A DNA stretch of 36,913 bases, from positions 1 to 36,913 of the forward strand of contig CANGGP010000034.1 of the NCBI GenBank assembly GCA_947453445.1, read 5' to 3'. This stretch comes from Sphingobacteriaceae bacterium (GTDB taxonomy: Bacteria > Bacteroidota > Bacteroidia > B-17B0 > Aurantibacillaceae). How positions within the stretch are numbered: the first letter of the stretch is position 1; every line of letters begins with the position of its first letter. Made by a program: the position numbers and the translations under genes. A model generated the notes under the pieces. The model was not told the origin of the DNA. It made no database searches and worked only from the letters and a program-made list of their open reading frames with translations. Of the stretch, positions 1-7,864 are shown in pieces.

Positions 1-534
1 TAAAAACGATAAAATGGGCAAAGGTAAAAACACCAATAATGTGAGTTGTGCATTTACCTGCAGCATAAAAATTAAGATGGTTAAGGTGGTCACAAAAGTA
101 TTGGTTAAATACATGATGGCCGGACCGGTGTACATGCGCACTTTACTTACGTCTTCGCTGATGCGGTTCATTAAATCGCCTGTGGTATTGCGTTTGTAAA
201 AACCGGCATCCAATGATTGATAATGCTTGTAAATTTCATTTTTTTGGTCGAATTCAATGTGTCGACTCATAACAATGGTGGTTTGACGCGTAAAAAACAT
301 AAAAACCCCGCTGGTTAAGGCCAAAGCGATTAAAGTTAAACCGTATTGCAGAAAAATGCTGCCATTCACCGATTGTTTTGATTTGATCAGTTCTAAAATT
401 TCGTTGGTGCCTTTGCGCACCACCACCCCTTGGTAAGTGGCTAAAATGGTGGACAATGAAACAAACAAGATACCGCCCAAAAAGTGCCATTTGTACTGTA
501 AAAAGTAGTGGTTCAGAACCTTTAAGTGTTTCAT
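1..534 (-). CDS. ABC exporter, N-terminal membrane domain (partial)
   Basis: The first 178 codons of a type I ABC exporter that runs off the left edge; the nucleotide-binding domain lies outside the window. The open frame starts at the ATG at 534 and has no stop down to base 1. Residues 1-178 are the start of the ABC transmembrane domain: a basic/aromatic N-terminus, a first hydrophobic helix at about 17-38, a second at about 70-90, and then the well-conserved coupling segment (TGDLMNRISEDVSKVRMYTG) at about 125-145, followed by another helix. This is the MsbA/MdlB-like half-transporter form, presumably exporting a lipid or small molecule from the inner membrane; the substrate cannot be told. 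It is divergent from the dehydrogenase gene at 639. A TAnnTTTG box lies only 4 bases before the ATG (see the promoter entry). Confidence 0.88.
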   Translation of the reverse strand, partial: MKHLKVLNHYFLQYKWHFLGGILFVSLSTILATYQGVVVRKGTNEILELIKSKQSVNGSIFLQYGLTLIALALTSGVFMFFTRQTTIVMSRHIEFDQKNEIYKHYQSLDAGFYKRNTTGDLMNRISEDVSKVRMYTGPAIMYLTNTFVTTLTILIFMLQVNAQLTLLVFLPLPILSFL

Positions 535-538
535 GGGG

Positions 539-546
539 CAAAAGTA
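539..546 (-). promoter_or_regulatory. TAnnTTTG box next to the ABC exporter start
   Basis: On the minus strand TACTTTTG matches the Bacteroidota -7 consensus TAnnTTTG and ends 4 bases before the ATG at 534. No good TTTG partner is seen about 20 bases upstream, so it is only a candidate. If used, the transcript would start at or next to the start codon and be leaderless. Confidence 0.45.
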
Positions 547-584
547 ATCTTTTAAAAAAATATGCCGCTTTAATGTTGAATTTC

Positions 585-616
585 TTTGGTATATTGTTGA
601 TAGAAACCTACCTTTG
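585..616 (+). promoter_or_regulatory. Bacteroidota-type promoter of the dehydrogenase gene
   Basis: TTTG at 585-588 and TACCTTTG at 609-616 are separated by 20 bases, an exact match to the -33/-7 pattern (TTTG, 19-21, TAnnTTTG) used by the main sigma factor of this phylum. It lies 22 bases upstream of the ATG at 639, leaving a short leader. Confidence 0.75.
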
Positions 617-638
617 ATGTCTTGATTTTTAAAATGTT

Positions 639-1742
639 ATGGAAGTAAAAGTTTTGAATAATGCTGATTTATCGAATAATCCGGTAATCGCTCAAATGTC
701 ATTATATAACCACGAGCAAATTGTTTTTTGTAACGATAATGCCACCGGCTTAAAAGCCATCATTGCCATTCACAACACAATCTTGGGTCCATCTTTGGGT
801 GGTACCCGTATGTGGAATTACAACAATGAGATGGAAGCATTGAATGATGTATTGCGTTTATCACGCGGTATGACTTACAAATCGTCGGTTGCAGGCTTAA
901 ACCTAGGTGGCGGAAAGGCCGTAATTATTGGTGATCCAAAGAAAATTAAAAACGAAGCCTTGTTGCGTCGTTTTGGGAAATTTGTAAATAGTTTAGGTGG
1001 AAAATACATTACCGCTGAAGATGTGGCAATGACGAGCAGAGACATGGAAATTATTCACATGGAAACAGATCACGTAAGCGGATTACCTGAAAATATGGGT
1101 GGCAGCGGAGATCCTAGTCCGGTTACAGCTTATGGTGTGTACGTGAGCATGAAGGCCAGTGCCAAGGAAGTTTGGGGCAGCGATTCACTGAGCGGAAAAA
1201 AAGTATTGGTGCAAGGCATTGGGCATGTGGGTGAAGTATTGGTGAGTCATTTAACCAAAGAAGGCGCGAAAGTTTACATTAACGATATTAGTGAAGAGCG
1301 TTTAAAAGCGGTGGCTGATGCGCATAAAGCAGAAGTGGTGAGTGCTGATAAAATGTTTGATTTAGACATTGACGTTTATGCACCTTGTGCTTTGGGTGCA
1401 ACGGTGAACGATGCCACCTTGGCAAAATTAAAATGTAAAATTATTTGTGGTGCCGCCAATAACCAGTTGGCCAATGAAGTTGTGCATGGTGAAGCGGTAG
1501 GTAAACAAGGCATTTTATATGCACCGGATTATGTAGTGAATGCCGGCGGTATCATCAATGTGTATTATGAATTAGAAGGATACAACCGTGAAAGAGCGAT
1601 GCGTCATGCAGAAGGTATTTACAATACCACTTTTAATTTGTTTCAATTGGCTAAAAAAGACAGTATTCCAACTTATATGGCAGCCAACCGTTTGGGTGAA
1701 CAGCGTTTGGCTTCAATTGCGGCCATTAATGCTGTATTATAA
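639..1742 (+). CDS. Leucine/glutamate-type amino acid dehydrogenase
   Basis: NAD-dependent oxidative deamination of an amino acid, most likely leucine or another branched-chain substrate, to its 2-oxo acid in the cytoplasm. The 367-residue protein has the ELFV dehydrogenase layout. The N-terminal catalytic domain contains GLNLGGGKAVI with the substrate-binding/catalytic Lys at 93 and a second Lys at 81, followed by the AEDVAMTSRDM segment (about 126-136) and the GGSGDPSPVTAYGVY segment. The C-terminal Rossmann domain has VQGIGHVGE at 191-199, and CGAANNQLAN lies near the end. Length and motifs fit leucine dehydrogenase of Bacteroidota better than the roughly 450-residue glutamate dehydrogenases; substrate specificity is inferred. 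A consensus promoter precedes it, and nusB follows 60 bases later on the same strand. Confidence 0.9.
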   Translation: MEVKVLNNADLSNNPVIAQMSLYNHEQIVFCNDNATGLKAIIAIHNTILGPSLGGTRMWNYNNEMEALNDVLRLSRGMTYKSSVAGLNLGGGKAVIIGDPKKIKNEALLRRFGKFVNSLGGKYITAEDVAMTSRDMEIIHMETDHVSGLPENMGGSGDPSPVTAYGVYVSMKASAKEVWGSDSLSGKKVLVQGIGHVGEVLVSHLTKEGAKVYINDISEERLKAVADAHKAEVVSADKMFDLDIDVYAPCALGATVNDATLAKLKCKIICGAANNQLANEVVHGEAVGKQGILYAPDYVVNAGGIINVYYELEGYNRERAMRHAEGIYNTTFNLFQLAKKDSIPTYMAANRLGEQRLASIAAINAVL

Positions 1743-1757
1743 TTTTTTGTTTTAGGG

Positions 1758-1772
1758 ACTGAAAGCTTCAGT
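1758..1772 (+). terminator. Small hairpin between the dehydrogenase gene and nusB
   Basis: ACTGAA / TTCAGT arms with a 3-base loop, followed by a T-rich stretch (TGTTTAGATTTT). It could be a weak terminator or attenuator before nusB. The stem is short and AT-rich, so function is uncertain. Confidence 0.35.
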
Positions 1773-1802
1773 GTTTAGATTTTATTATATATTATTTCCT
1801 CC

Positions 1803-2741
1803 ATGTTAAACAGAAGATTTTTAAGAATTAAAGTGATGCAGGCCTTGTATGCCTTTTTCCAGCATGAAAATGCCAATGCAGCACAGTTTGAAAAGGAATT
1901 GTATAAAAGTTTGGATAAAATTTACGAATTGTATTTTTCAATTCTTGCCCTCATCTTGGATTTGCACCATGTTTCATTGGTGATGATTGACGAAAATAAG
2001 AACCGTTATATTTTGCGCAAAGACGATTTAAATCCCAATATGCGTTTTGCGAACAATCAATTGCTCACCAGTTTGGCGAATAACAAGCAATTACAAGGTG
2101 AAATTGAAAAGCGTAAAATTTCGTGGCAAAACGACTTTGATGTGGTGCGTAAATTGTTCAATGAGATAAAAAATTCACCTTTATATCTTGATTATTTAAG
2201 TGCGAAGGAAGTTGGTGTAAAAGAAGACCGCGACTTTATCGTTGAGTTAATTACTTCTTATTTAAGTGAGAATGAACTTTTAATTTCTTTGTTTGAAGAA
2301 AAAAATATTCATTGGGCCGATGATACTTTTGTGGCTTATAATTCGGTGATACGAAATCTTGAAGACTTTAACGGTGAATTTAAAATTCAACCCTTGTTAA
2401 AGGATGAACAAGATGATTTGGCTTTTATGAGTTTGTTGTTCAATAAAACTATTTTGTACAAAAAACAATTTGAAGAGCTCATTGGTAAACACACACAAAA
2501 TTGGGAAATTGAACGTATTGCCAACATGGACATGCTTTTAATGGAGATGGCCTTGGCTGAAATTCTTTACATACCAAGTGTTCCGGTGAAAGCTTCCTTA
2601 AATGAATACATCGATATAAGTAAGGAATACAGTACACCAAACAGCAAGACTTTTGTGAATGGTGTCTTGGATAAAATCATCTCTGAATTGCGTTCGCAAA
2701 ATAAAATCGTAAAAGAAGGTCGCGGTTTAAAAGAAAGCTAA
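1803..2741 (+). CDS. nusB: Transcription antitermination factor NusB (long form)
   Basis: NusB binds boxA RNA with NusE/S10 and supports antitermination on rRNA operons. The 312-residue product is about twice the usual NusB length of 140-160. The start MLNRRFLRIKVMQALYAFFQ is the conserved first helix, and the conserved C-terminal core (EIERIANMDMLLMEMALAEI and YIDISKEYSTPNSKTFVNG) lies at about 237-290. The extra 150 residues between them are helical and rich in Lys, Glu, Asn and Asp. This expanded arrangement is common in NusB of Bacteroidota. ATG 1803 is chosen because it puts the conserved RRFLRIKVMQ segment right at the N-terminus. It is convergent with the gene at 2784. Confidence 0.93.
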   Translation: MLNRRFLRIKVMQALYAFFQHENANAAQFEKELYKSLDKIYELYFSILALILDLHHVSLVMIDENKNRYILRKDDLNPNMRFANNQLLTSLANNKQLQGEIEKRKISWQNDFDVVRKLFNEIKNSPLYLDYLSAKEVGVKEDRDFIVELITSYLSENELLISLFEEKNIHWADDTFVAYNSVIRNLEDFNGEFKIQPLLKDEQDDLAFMSLLFNKTILYKKQFEELIGKHTQNWEIERIANMDMLLMEMALAEILYIPSVPVKASLNEYIDISKEYSTPNSKTFVNGVLDKIISELRSQNKIVKEGRGLKES

Positions 2742-2771
2742 TTATTGTCAATTCTCAATGTTTAATTTTGA

Positions 2772-2792
2772 TTTAAGTGCTTCTCACTTAAA
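2772..2792. terminator. Hairpin between convergent genes
   Basis: TTTAAGTG (2772-2779) and CACTTAAA (2785-2792) form an 8-bp stem with a 5-base loop between nusB and the convergent gene ending at 2784. It overlaps the last codons of the minus-strand gene. Possibly a bidirectional terminator; there is no long T-tract. Confidence 0.4.
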
Positions 2793-3716
2793 CTTCCGCG
2801 CATAGGCGATATAAGGAATTGGTATGGTGTTGGTATTTAATTTTAATTTGTTGTTTTCGCTGATCACATTGGTATAACAGCCAAAAGTCCATGCAATACG
2901 GTTGCTGTGTAAGTATTTAAATCCGGCGCCTGCCAAGGCAACCATGGTTTGTGGAAACAACCAAACTTCACCATTAAAAGCAAATTTTTCGGTAAAACGA
3001 TTGCAATAGGCGCCACTAACAAATGGAATATTGAAGAAGTATTGGCTCGAGCTTGGATCAATCATCATGGCATTGATGGCTAGTAAGCCTGAAGAGATGG
3101 TAAAGTTTTTGTTGCCGGTGCCATGTGTGAATTTAGCCATGGCATTGTAACCCCAAAAAAATTGAGCGCCGCTGCTTCCTGCAAAAATATTACCAAGGGC
3201 ATTGACTGAAAATCCGTAGTAATTGTAATCGTTAATTTTAAAATTACACTTTGTGCCAATCGACACAGGATAAAACAACAAAGATCCTACTGTGATGGCC
3301 CAGTGATCGGTTAGGGCATAATCCATGTTTTGATAAATCAAATAATGGGTGTTGGAGTATGATTCGCCTTCACTAAATAAAAATGCAGTTCCTGAAAACA
3401 TATAATTCGCTGCGTGTTCATTGTCGCCAAAAATTTCTTCAGTATATCGCGTGTTTTGTTTTTTTTGTTTGTTGTCAATAATTTGTGATTTGTTGATTTC
3501 TACTTTCTCGAAATTGTTTCTGTTTTCAATTACAATGTAGTCTTTGGTTTCCTCCACAATAAAGCCCGTGTGCTTGGTGCCGATGCTGGTTTCGATGGTG
3601 TATAAAACGCCATGTCTATATTGTGGAACAAAAGTTGCTGTATCTTTGCCGGTTTGTGAAATTACCGCCAAATGCGCTGTAAGGATGAAAAATAATATAA
3701 CAAAGTGCTTTTTCAT
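2784..3716 (-). CDS. Exported hypothetical protein, barrel-like
   Basis: 310 residues, not assigned to a named family. Residues 1-20 are a signal peptide (MKKH, hydrophobic core, then ISQT). Residues about 35-75 (RHGVLYTIETSIGTKHTGFI and the following strands, ending in VEINKSQI) look like a small beta domain. The rest, from about 105 on, is Gly/aromatic-rich and alternating, as in a small outer-membrane beta-barrel, and it ends AYARKFK. The start ATG overlaps the prmC stop (ATGA), so it is probably translationally coupled as the last gene of the protease-prmC operon. The location in the outer membrane or periplasm is inferred from the signal peptide and composition only. Confidence 0.7.
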   Translation of the reverse strand: MKKHFVILFFILTAHLAVISQTGKDTATFVPQYRHGVLYTIETSIGTKHTGFIVEETKDYIVIENRNNFEKVEINKSQIIDNKQKKQNTRYTEEIFGDNEHAANYMFSGTAFLFSEGESYSNTHYLIYQNMDYALTDHWAITVGSLLFYPVSIGTKCNFKINDYNYYGFSVNALGNIFAGSSGAQFFWGYNAMAKFTHGTGNKNFTISSGLLAINAMMIDPSSSQYFFNIPFVSGAYCNRFTEKFAFNGEVWLFPQTMVALAGAGFKYLHSNRIAWTFGCYTNVISENNKLKLNTNTIPIPYIAYARKFK

Positions 3717-4585
3717 TTTTTAACCGCCTTTAAAAAACGACTTTTTCCACTCATGTCGTTGATGAGTTCAATCGTTTGAAACAATCCGGTTGAAGTGGCA
3801 AAATTACGCACTTCTTGGGCTGTAATTGGATTTAATTCAAAAAAGAGGTGAGCGCCCGCATTTAAATGTTTTTCACAAAGTTGAATGATGCGGCGGTAAA
3901 ATAGGATGGGATCTGAGTCAAAAACAAATAAGGCAGTATGTGGCTCATGATTTAGAACTGGGGCTTCAATTTGCGCTTTTTCACTTTCTAGTATATATGG
4001 TGGATTACTAATAATTAAATCAAAGGTCTTTTCATTTAAGTATGCATCAGCCTCGGTGCTTAAAATATCACAATTAAAAAAGTGAACGGGTGACTTGAAT
4101 TTAACTGCATTTTTTTCAGCTGTTGAAAGTGCCTCTGTACTTATATCACAGGCGCTTACATCACACAATGGACTGTGTTTTTTGAGGGTGATAGGGATGC
4201 AACCGCTGCCGGTACCGATGTCGAGTGCCGACTTGTAATTTAGTTTTTCTTTTAAGATGATCGACACCAATTCTTCGGTTTCAGGCCTTGGAATTAAAAC
4301 CGAATCATTAACGATAAAAGGCATATCATAAAAATACGCTTCACCCAATACATACTGAATAGGTATTTGTTTTTTGATGGCTTTACAGGCATCATAAATA
4401 TCCAACACATCACTTTGGTTGAGGTTTTCATGCATAGAGGTGAGCAGTTTTTTTTTAGGGATACCTAAATAATGTTCTACCACCAAGGCAAATTGCGCTT
4501 CTACTTCTGAAAGTTGCATCAAGGGCTTCAACTCGCTTAAATAATAGGCTTGAAGGTGTGCTAATTTGTTACCGGCAATTTTCAT
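3713..4585 (-). CDS. prmC: Release factor glutamine methyltransferase PrmC
   Basis: Methylates the Gln of the GGQ motif of peptide chain release factors using SAM. It has 290 residues, the usual length. An N-terminal helical domain recognises the release factor, followed by PIQYVLGEAYFYDMPF and the LIPRPETEELV segment (about 97-107). The SAM-binding motif LDIGTGSGCIPITL is at about 121-134, and the catalytic NPPY signature is at about 194-197. The ATG is directly adjacent to the stop of the upstream protease gene, and its own stop overlaps the next start, so all three genes on this strand are likely one operon. No prfA neighbour is present. Confidence 0.95.
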   Translation of the reverse strand: MKIAGNKLAHLQAYYLSELKPLMQLSEVEAQFALVVEHYLGIPKKKLLTSMHENLNQSDVLDIYDACKAIKKQIPIQYVLGEAYFYDMPFIVNDSVLIPRPETEELVSIILKEKLNYKSALDIGTGSGCIPITLKKHSPLCDVSACDISTEALSTAEKNAVKFKSPVHFFNCDILSTEADAYLNEKTFDLIISNPPYILESEKAQIEAPVLNHEPHTALFVFDSDPILFYRRIIQLCEKHLNAGAHLFFELNPITAQEVRNFATSTGLFQTIELINDMSGKSRFLKAVKK

Positions 4586-6709
4586 TTAGTCCTTAATTAT
4601 TTTAAAGCGATAAGCTTCTTGTCTGCTTTGAATGTTAATTAAAAGAAGGCCATGGTAATTGCTGAGTTTGTTAGAGGTGATGATAAATGCATCACTGTTG
4701 AAATTGCCTTCACATATTTTATCTCCGTTTAAGGCGTATACTTCATAATATCCGCCATCGCCATTGTTTAATTTAATTTGAATTTGTTCTTTAAAAGGAT
4801 TGGGGAAAAATTGAATGTTATTTTTTTCAAAGGCATCAATACCTGTATAAACTTTAATGTCGTTGCAGGTCATGCTGGCCTTGCCGTCTAATTTCCCGAA
4901 TCCCCATTGGTAATTGGGCACATTGCTGCCGGTATAAGCATCTTGGTATGCGCAGTAACGGATGGCATCGCGCACATCGCGGTTACTTGCTGAAGGATTT
5001 TTTTGTAAATACAAAGCGGCCAATCCCGCCACTACCGGCGCGGCTGCCGAAGTGCCGCCACCCATTACATGGTAACCGCCGGGCGCAACATTTTGCGGTT
5101 GCACCGAAATATAAACGGGTTTTAACGACATCACCACTGCACTAAATACCGAATTGCCGGTAGCACATACATCAGGTTTTATGCGTCCGTCGCGGGTAGG
5201 ACCGCTGCTGCTGGTTTGCGCAATTTTTCCGCCTGTTTCACCCAATGATTGAATTGTATTGTTGTAATCCTTAAACCGATACATGTTCACATAGTTGCCA
5301 ACCGTTATGACTTCTTCGCTATTTTGAAAACCACTCACCATGGTGTAAAAGGTGTCGGGCATCAAATATTTGGTGATTTTAGGATACTGCAATTGACTTG
5401 GTAATCCACTTGACACAAAATCAAAATTCCATGCGTGGTGTAAACCCTTGCCTGTTGTTTCTACACGCCAAAAAGTATTCACCGAGTCGGCGCGAATTTT
5501 ATAATACCATTCACACACACCGGAGGAGTTAACTGAACTGCTCATTTCGACTATACCAATGCGTTTGTTGTTTGCATAAATGGTGTCGCGTTTTATGCTG
5601 CTTAGTCCTGCCGTGTAATTTCTAAAAGGCGTTTTTGGCAGTTGACTATAATTTAAACGGTTGGCACCAATGCTGATTTTTAAATTTTTAAATTGAGCGG
5701 TATCGCCGTAACACCAATATTCAACTACTGAGGTATTGTTATTTAACCAGGTAAAGAGGGTGTCATTCGCAGTGCTGTTTGTTTTCACATGAAATTTATA
5801 GGCACCTGCATTGCCGGCTGCGGCAACCAAAGCTCGACCCGGATGATTGATGAGTTGGGCTTCAATGAGTTTTGATTCTAAGTCGGTTGCGTCGTGACTG
5901 CCATAATAGTCGCCCACGCTCACGTTGATGGCACATGCTTTATTGAATTGTTGTGCTTTTGAAAAAATGTATTTCACGGCATCGGCAATGGTTGGCCCAA
6001 AGCGATTAAAATCCAATGCCACCACAATTAAATCGGCTTTTGAAGCAACGCCTTCATGGGTGCCGTTGGCTCTGCCATTGCCGGCAGCAATGCCCGAAAC
6101 ATGGGTACCGTGACCATAATATGCCGCGTCGCTATGGCTGCATTGTCCGGCATTGATTTCGGTGGCTGTCCATTCGCGCCCATAATTAAATGGTGTTGGT
6201 GCATTCAAACTTGGGGAAACACTTTGATCCCACAAAAATTGGATGCGTGTAAGGCCAAGTGAATCTTTAAAATCAGGATGGTTAAAATCAGTGCCGGTAT
6301 CAATGATGCCAATTAAAACACCTTCACCGTTGTAGGCCTGCGTTAGCGGTGCCGTCCATACCTTAACCTGCTTAATTCGGTTGCGGTAAATCATGGTATC
6401 GTTTAATGGTCTTTTTTTTGAGTGAGGTAATTCGGCATATTGAATCAATCCTTTTTCCTGTAATGAAAAGAGCGTTGCGTAATTACATTCAATGGATGCA
6501 ATGTTTTTATCGCTGTACAATATTTTGAATTGCTCGCTTTTTTCGTATTTTTTAAGATCGTTAACTGAGCCTTCCACCAATATATTTAAACGTAAATCAT
6601 TGTTCGGTGAATTTTCATACATAAAGCGCAAGGCTGCATTCATCTGAGCGTTTTGGGAGACGCCGATAAAAATCCGAAACAAAAATATGGCGAGGAATAT
6701 CTGCCGCAT
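4586..6709 (-). CDS. Subtilisin-family (S8) protease with T9SS type A signal
   Basis: A secreted serine endopeptidase of 707 residues from the ATG at 6709. An upstream TTG at 6736 would also be open, but MRQIFLAIFLFRIFIGVSQ at the ATG is a proper signal peptide. The catalytic triad is visible: Asp in IGIIDTGTDFNHPDF (about residue 137), His in GHGTHVSGIAAGNG (about 200) and Ser in GGGTSAAAPVVAGL (about 554). The oxyanion Asn is in VAAAGNAG. About 350 residues separate His and Ser, so the catalytic domain carries a large insertion. The C-terminal 75 residues (from FFPNPFKEQIQI to the terminal RFKIIKD) are a T9SS type A sorting domain, so export across the outer membrane is expected. It is the first gene of the operon with prmC. 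Confidence 0.93.
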   Translation of the reverse strand: MRQIFLAIFLFRIFIGVSQNAQMNAALRFMYENSPNNDLRLNILVEGSVNDLKKYEKSEQFKILYSDKNIASIECNYATLFSLQEKGLIQYAELPHSKKRPLNDTMIYRNRIKQVKVWTAPLTQAYNGEGVLIGIIDTGTDFNHPDFKDSLGLTRIQFLWDQSVSPSLNAPTPFNYGREWTATEINAGQCSHSDAAYYGHGTHVSGIAAGNGRANGTHEGVASKADLIVVALDFNRFGPTIADAVKYIFSKAQQFNKACAINVSVGDYYGSHDATDLESKLIEAQLINHPGRALVAAAGNAGAYKFHVKTNSTANDTLFTWLNNNTSVVEYWCYGDTAQFKNLKISIGANRLNYSQLPKTPFRNYTAGLSSIKRDTIYANNKRIGIVEMSSSVNSSGVCEWYYKIRADSVNTFWRVETTGKGLHHAWNFDFVSSGLPSQLQYPKITKYLMPDTFYTMVSGFQNSEEVITVGNYVNMYRFKDYNNTIQSLGETGGKIAQTSSSGPTRDGRIKPDVCATGNSVFSAVVMSLKPVYISVQPQNVAPGGYHVMGGGTSAAAPVVAGLAALYLQKNPSASNRDVRDAIRYCAYQDAYTGSNVPNYQWGFGKLDGKASMTCNDIKVYTGIDAFEKNNIQFFPNPFKEQIQIKLNNGDGGYYEVYALNGDKICEGNFNSDAFIITSNKLSNYHGLLLINIQSRQEAYRFKIIKD

Positions 6710-6745
6710 GATTAATTTTATGTCTAAATTAGTCAAAAAAACCGA

Positions 6746-7393
6746 TTGGCCTTCAGGAAGAAATATACTTGCTTGTTAATTGTTATGTTGCTGGCTATTT
6801 TAAATAGCAAAGCGCAAAACGACAGCATTCCATTGAATGTGATTTTCGGTATTTCTGATGGTGTATATTTGAGCTACTTTGATTTCAGGCATGGGCACGC
6901 CATTAAAAAAGCAGATATCGTCTCTAAATTGGATAGCAGCCAGATTGATTTTATGACCAAGGTTTTGAGTCAGGATAAATTTCAATTTAGCAAAGATGGT
7001 CAACTCAATACCATGGAAAGCAAAAAGGTGTTTGCTTATTTTCAAAACAATGCCCTGCATTTGGCCTATAATGATGAATTTTACAGGGTACCGGTTTTTG
7101 GTGCTATATCATATTTGGTGGCCAAGGTGAAGGTGATCACACCGGGATATTATGATCCGCGGTTTGGTTATCAAACCGGCAGTACCACTACTACTGAATT
7201 AAAAGAATTTTTAATGAGTGTTTATGATGGCAGCATTCAGGAATTCACCTTGCAGCGTGCAGAGAATTTAATGTCGACAGATAAAACTTATTATGAAGAA
7301 ATTAAAAAATTGAGCGCCAAAAATCGTAGAAAGCAAATTTATAGCCTAATTCGGCGCTTTAATGAATTGCATCCTGTTTATGTGCTGAAGTAA
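6746..7393 (+). CDS. Small exported hypothetical protein
   Basis: 215 residues, function not recognised. No ATG precedes the signal peptide, and the frame is closed by a stop at 6725. The TTG at 6746 gives MAFRKKYTCLLIVMLLAILN followed by SKAQN, a good signal peptide with an Ala-Gln cleavage site, so TTG is chosen. The ATG at 6785 would remove the basic N-region. The mature part contains a region with strand-like segments (FRVPVFGAISYLVAKVKV-like, about 110-130) and ends in a basic helix (KKLSAKNRRKQIYSLIRRFN) near residue 200. It is divergent from the protease gene, with only about 36 bases between starts, and convergent with the GNAT gene. Confidence 0.65.
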   Translation: MAFRKKYTCLLIVMLLAILNSKAQNDSIPLNVIFGISDGVYLSYFDFRHGHAIKKADIVSKLDSSQIDFMTKVLSQDKFQFSKDGQLNTMESKKVFAYFQNNALHLAYNDEFYRVPVFGAISYLVAKVKVITPGYYDPRFGYQTGSTTTTELKEFLMSVYDGSIQEFTLQRAENLMSTDKTYYEEIKKLSAKNRRKQIYSLIRRFNELHPVYVLK

Positions 7394-7417
7394 AATAATT
7401 TAAGTTTAAAATTAATC

Positions 7418-7864
7418 TCAAAGCCCAATTAGTTTTTTCGACATTAAAAAATGTTGAATTTGCCCCCACAATGAAAATGTTTTTTCCACCATTTGGTAAC
7501 CTTGTTTTTCGTAAAATATGAGGGCATTTTCGCGGGCCTGTAATTCAATGACTTCTAATGATAGTAATTTGGCCTTTTCTTCCAGAAATTGAAGAATTTT
7601 TTCGCCGTAACCTTTTCCTTGTTCGCTTTTTGCAACAGCCATAAAACGAATTTGCCCAATGTTGTTTGTGTTTATTTGCAAACGACCGCAGGCAATTATG
7701 TCGGTATTTTCATTTTCTATATAGGCATTGTAACTCGTGGCCTCCAATTCATCGGTGGCTGATTCGATACTCTGCTGCCAATCTTGGCGTAGTATCAAAT
7801 AACGCAGTTGAATGATGCGCTGAATTGTTTCATCGTTATGAGCCAATTGCACATTAAATTTCAT
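7418..7864 (-). CDS. GNAT-family N-acetyltransferase
   Basis: About 148 residues from the ATG at 7864. Upstream in-frame starts exist (to 7960), but they lie inside the end of the CoA-transferase gene and add no family-like sequence. The acetyl-CoA binding loop is visible in the segment AVAKSEQGKGYGEKILQFLE (motif A, V-x-x-x-x-Q-G-x-G-x-G). It is followed by IELQARENALIFYEKQGY, the usual beta5/alpha region. The form resembles ElaA/YjgM-like GNATs of unknown substrate. The start overlaps the 3' end of the CoA-transferase gene by 11 bases, so it is probably the last gene of the pheT operon. Confidence 0.82.
   Translation of the reverse strand: MKFNVQLAHNDETIQRIIQLRYLILRQDWQQSIESATDELEATSYNAYIENENTDIIACGRLQINTNNIGQIRFMAVAKSEQGKGYGEKILQFLEEKAKLLSLEVIELQARENALIFYEKQGYQMVEKTFSLWGQIQHFLMSKKLIGL

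Noticed and set aside
254-541. 95-residue minus-strand frame at the left edge
   Set aside because: It overlaps the ABC exporter frame on the same strand in a different phase; the exporter frame has recognisable helices and the coupling segment.
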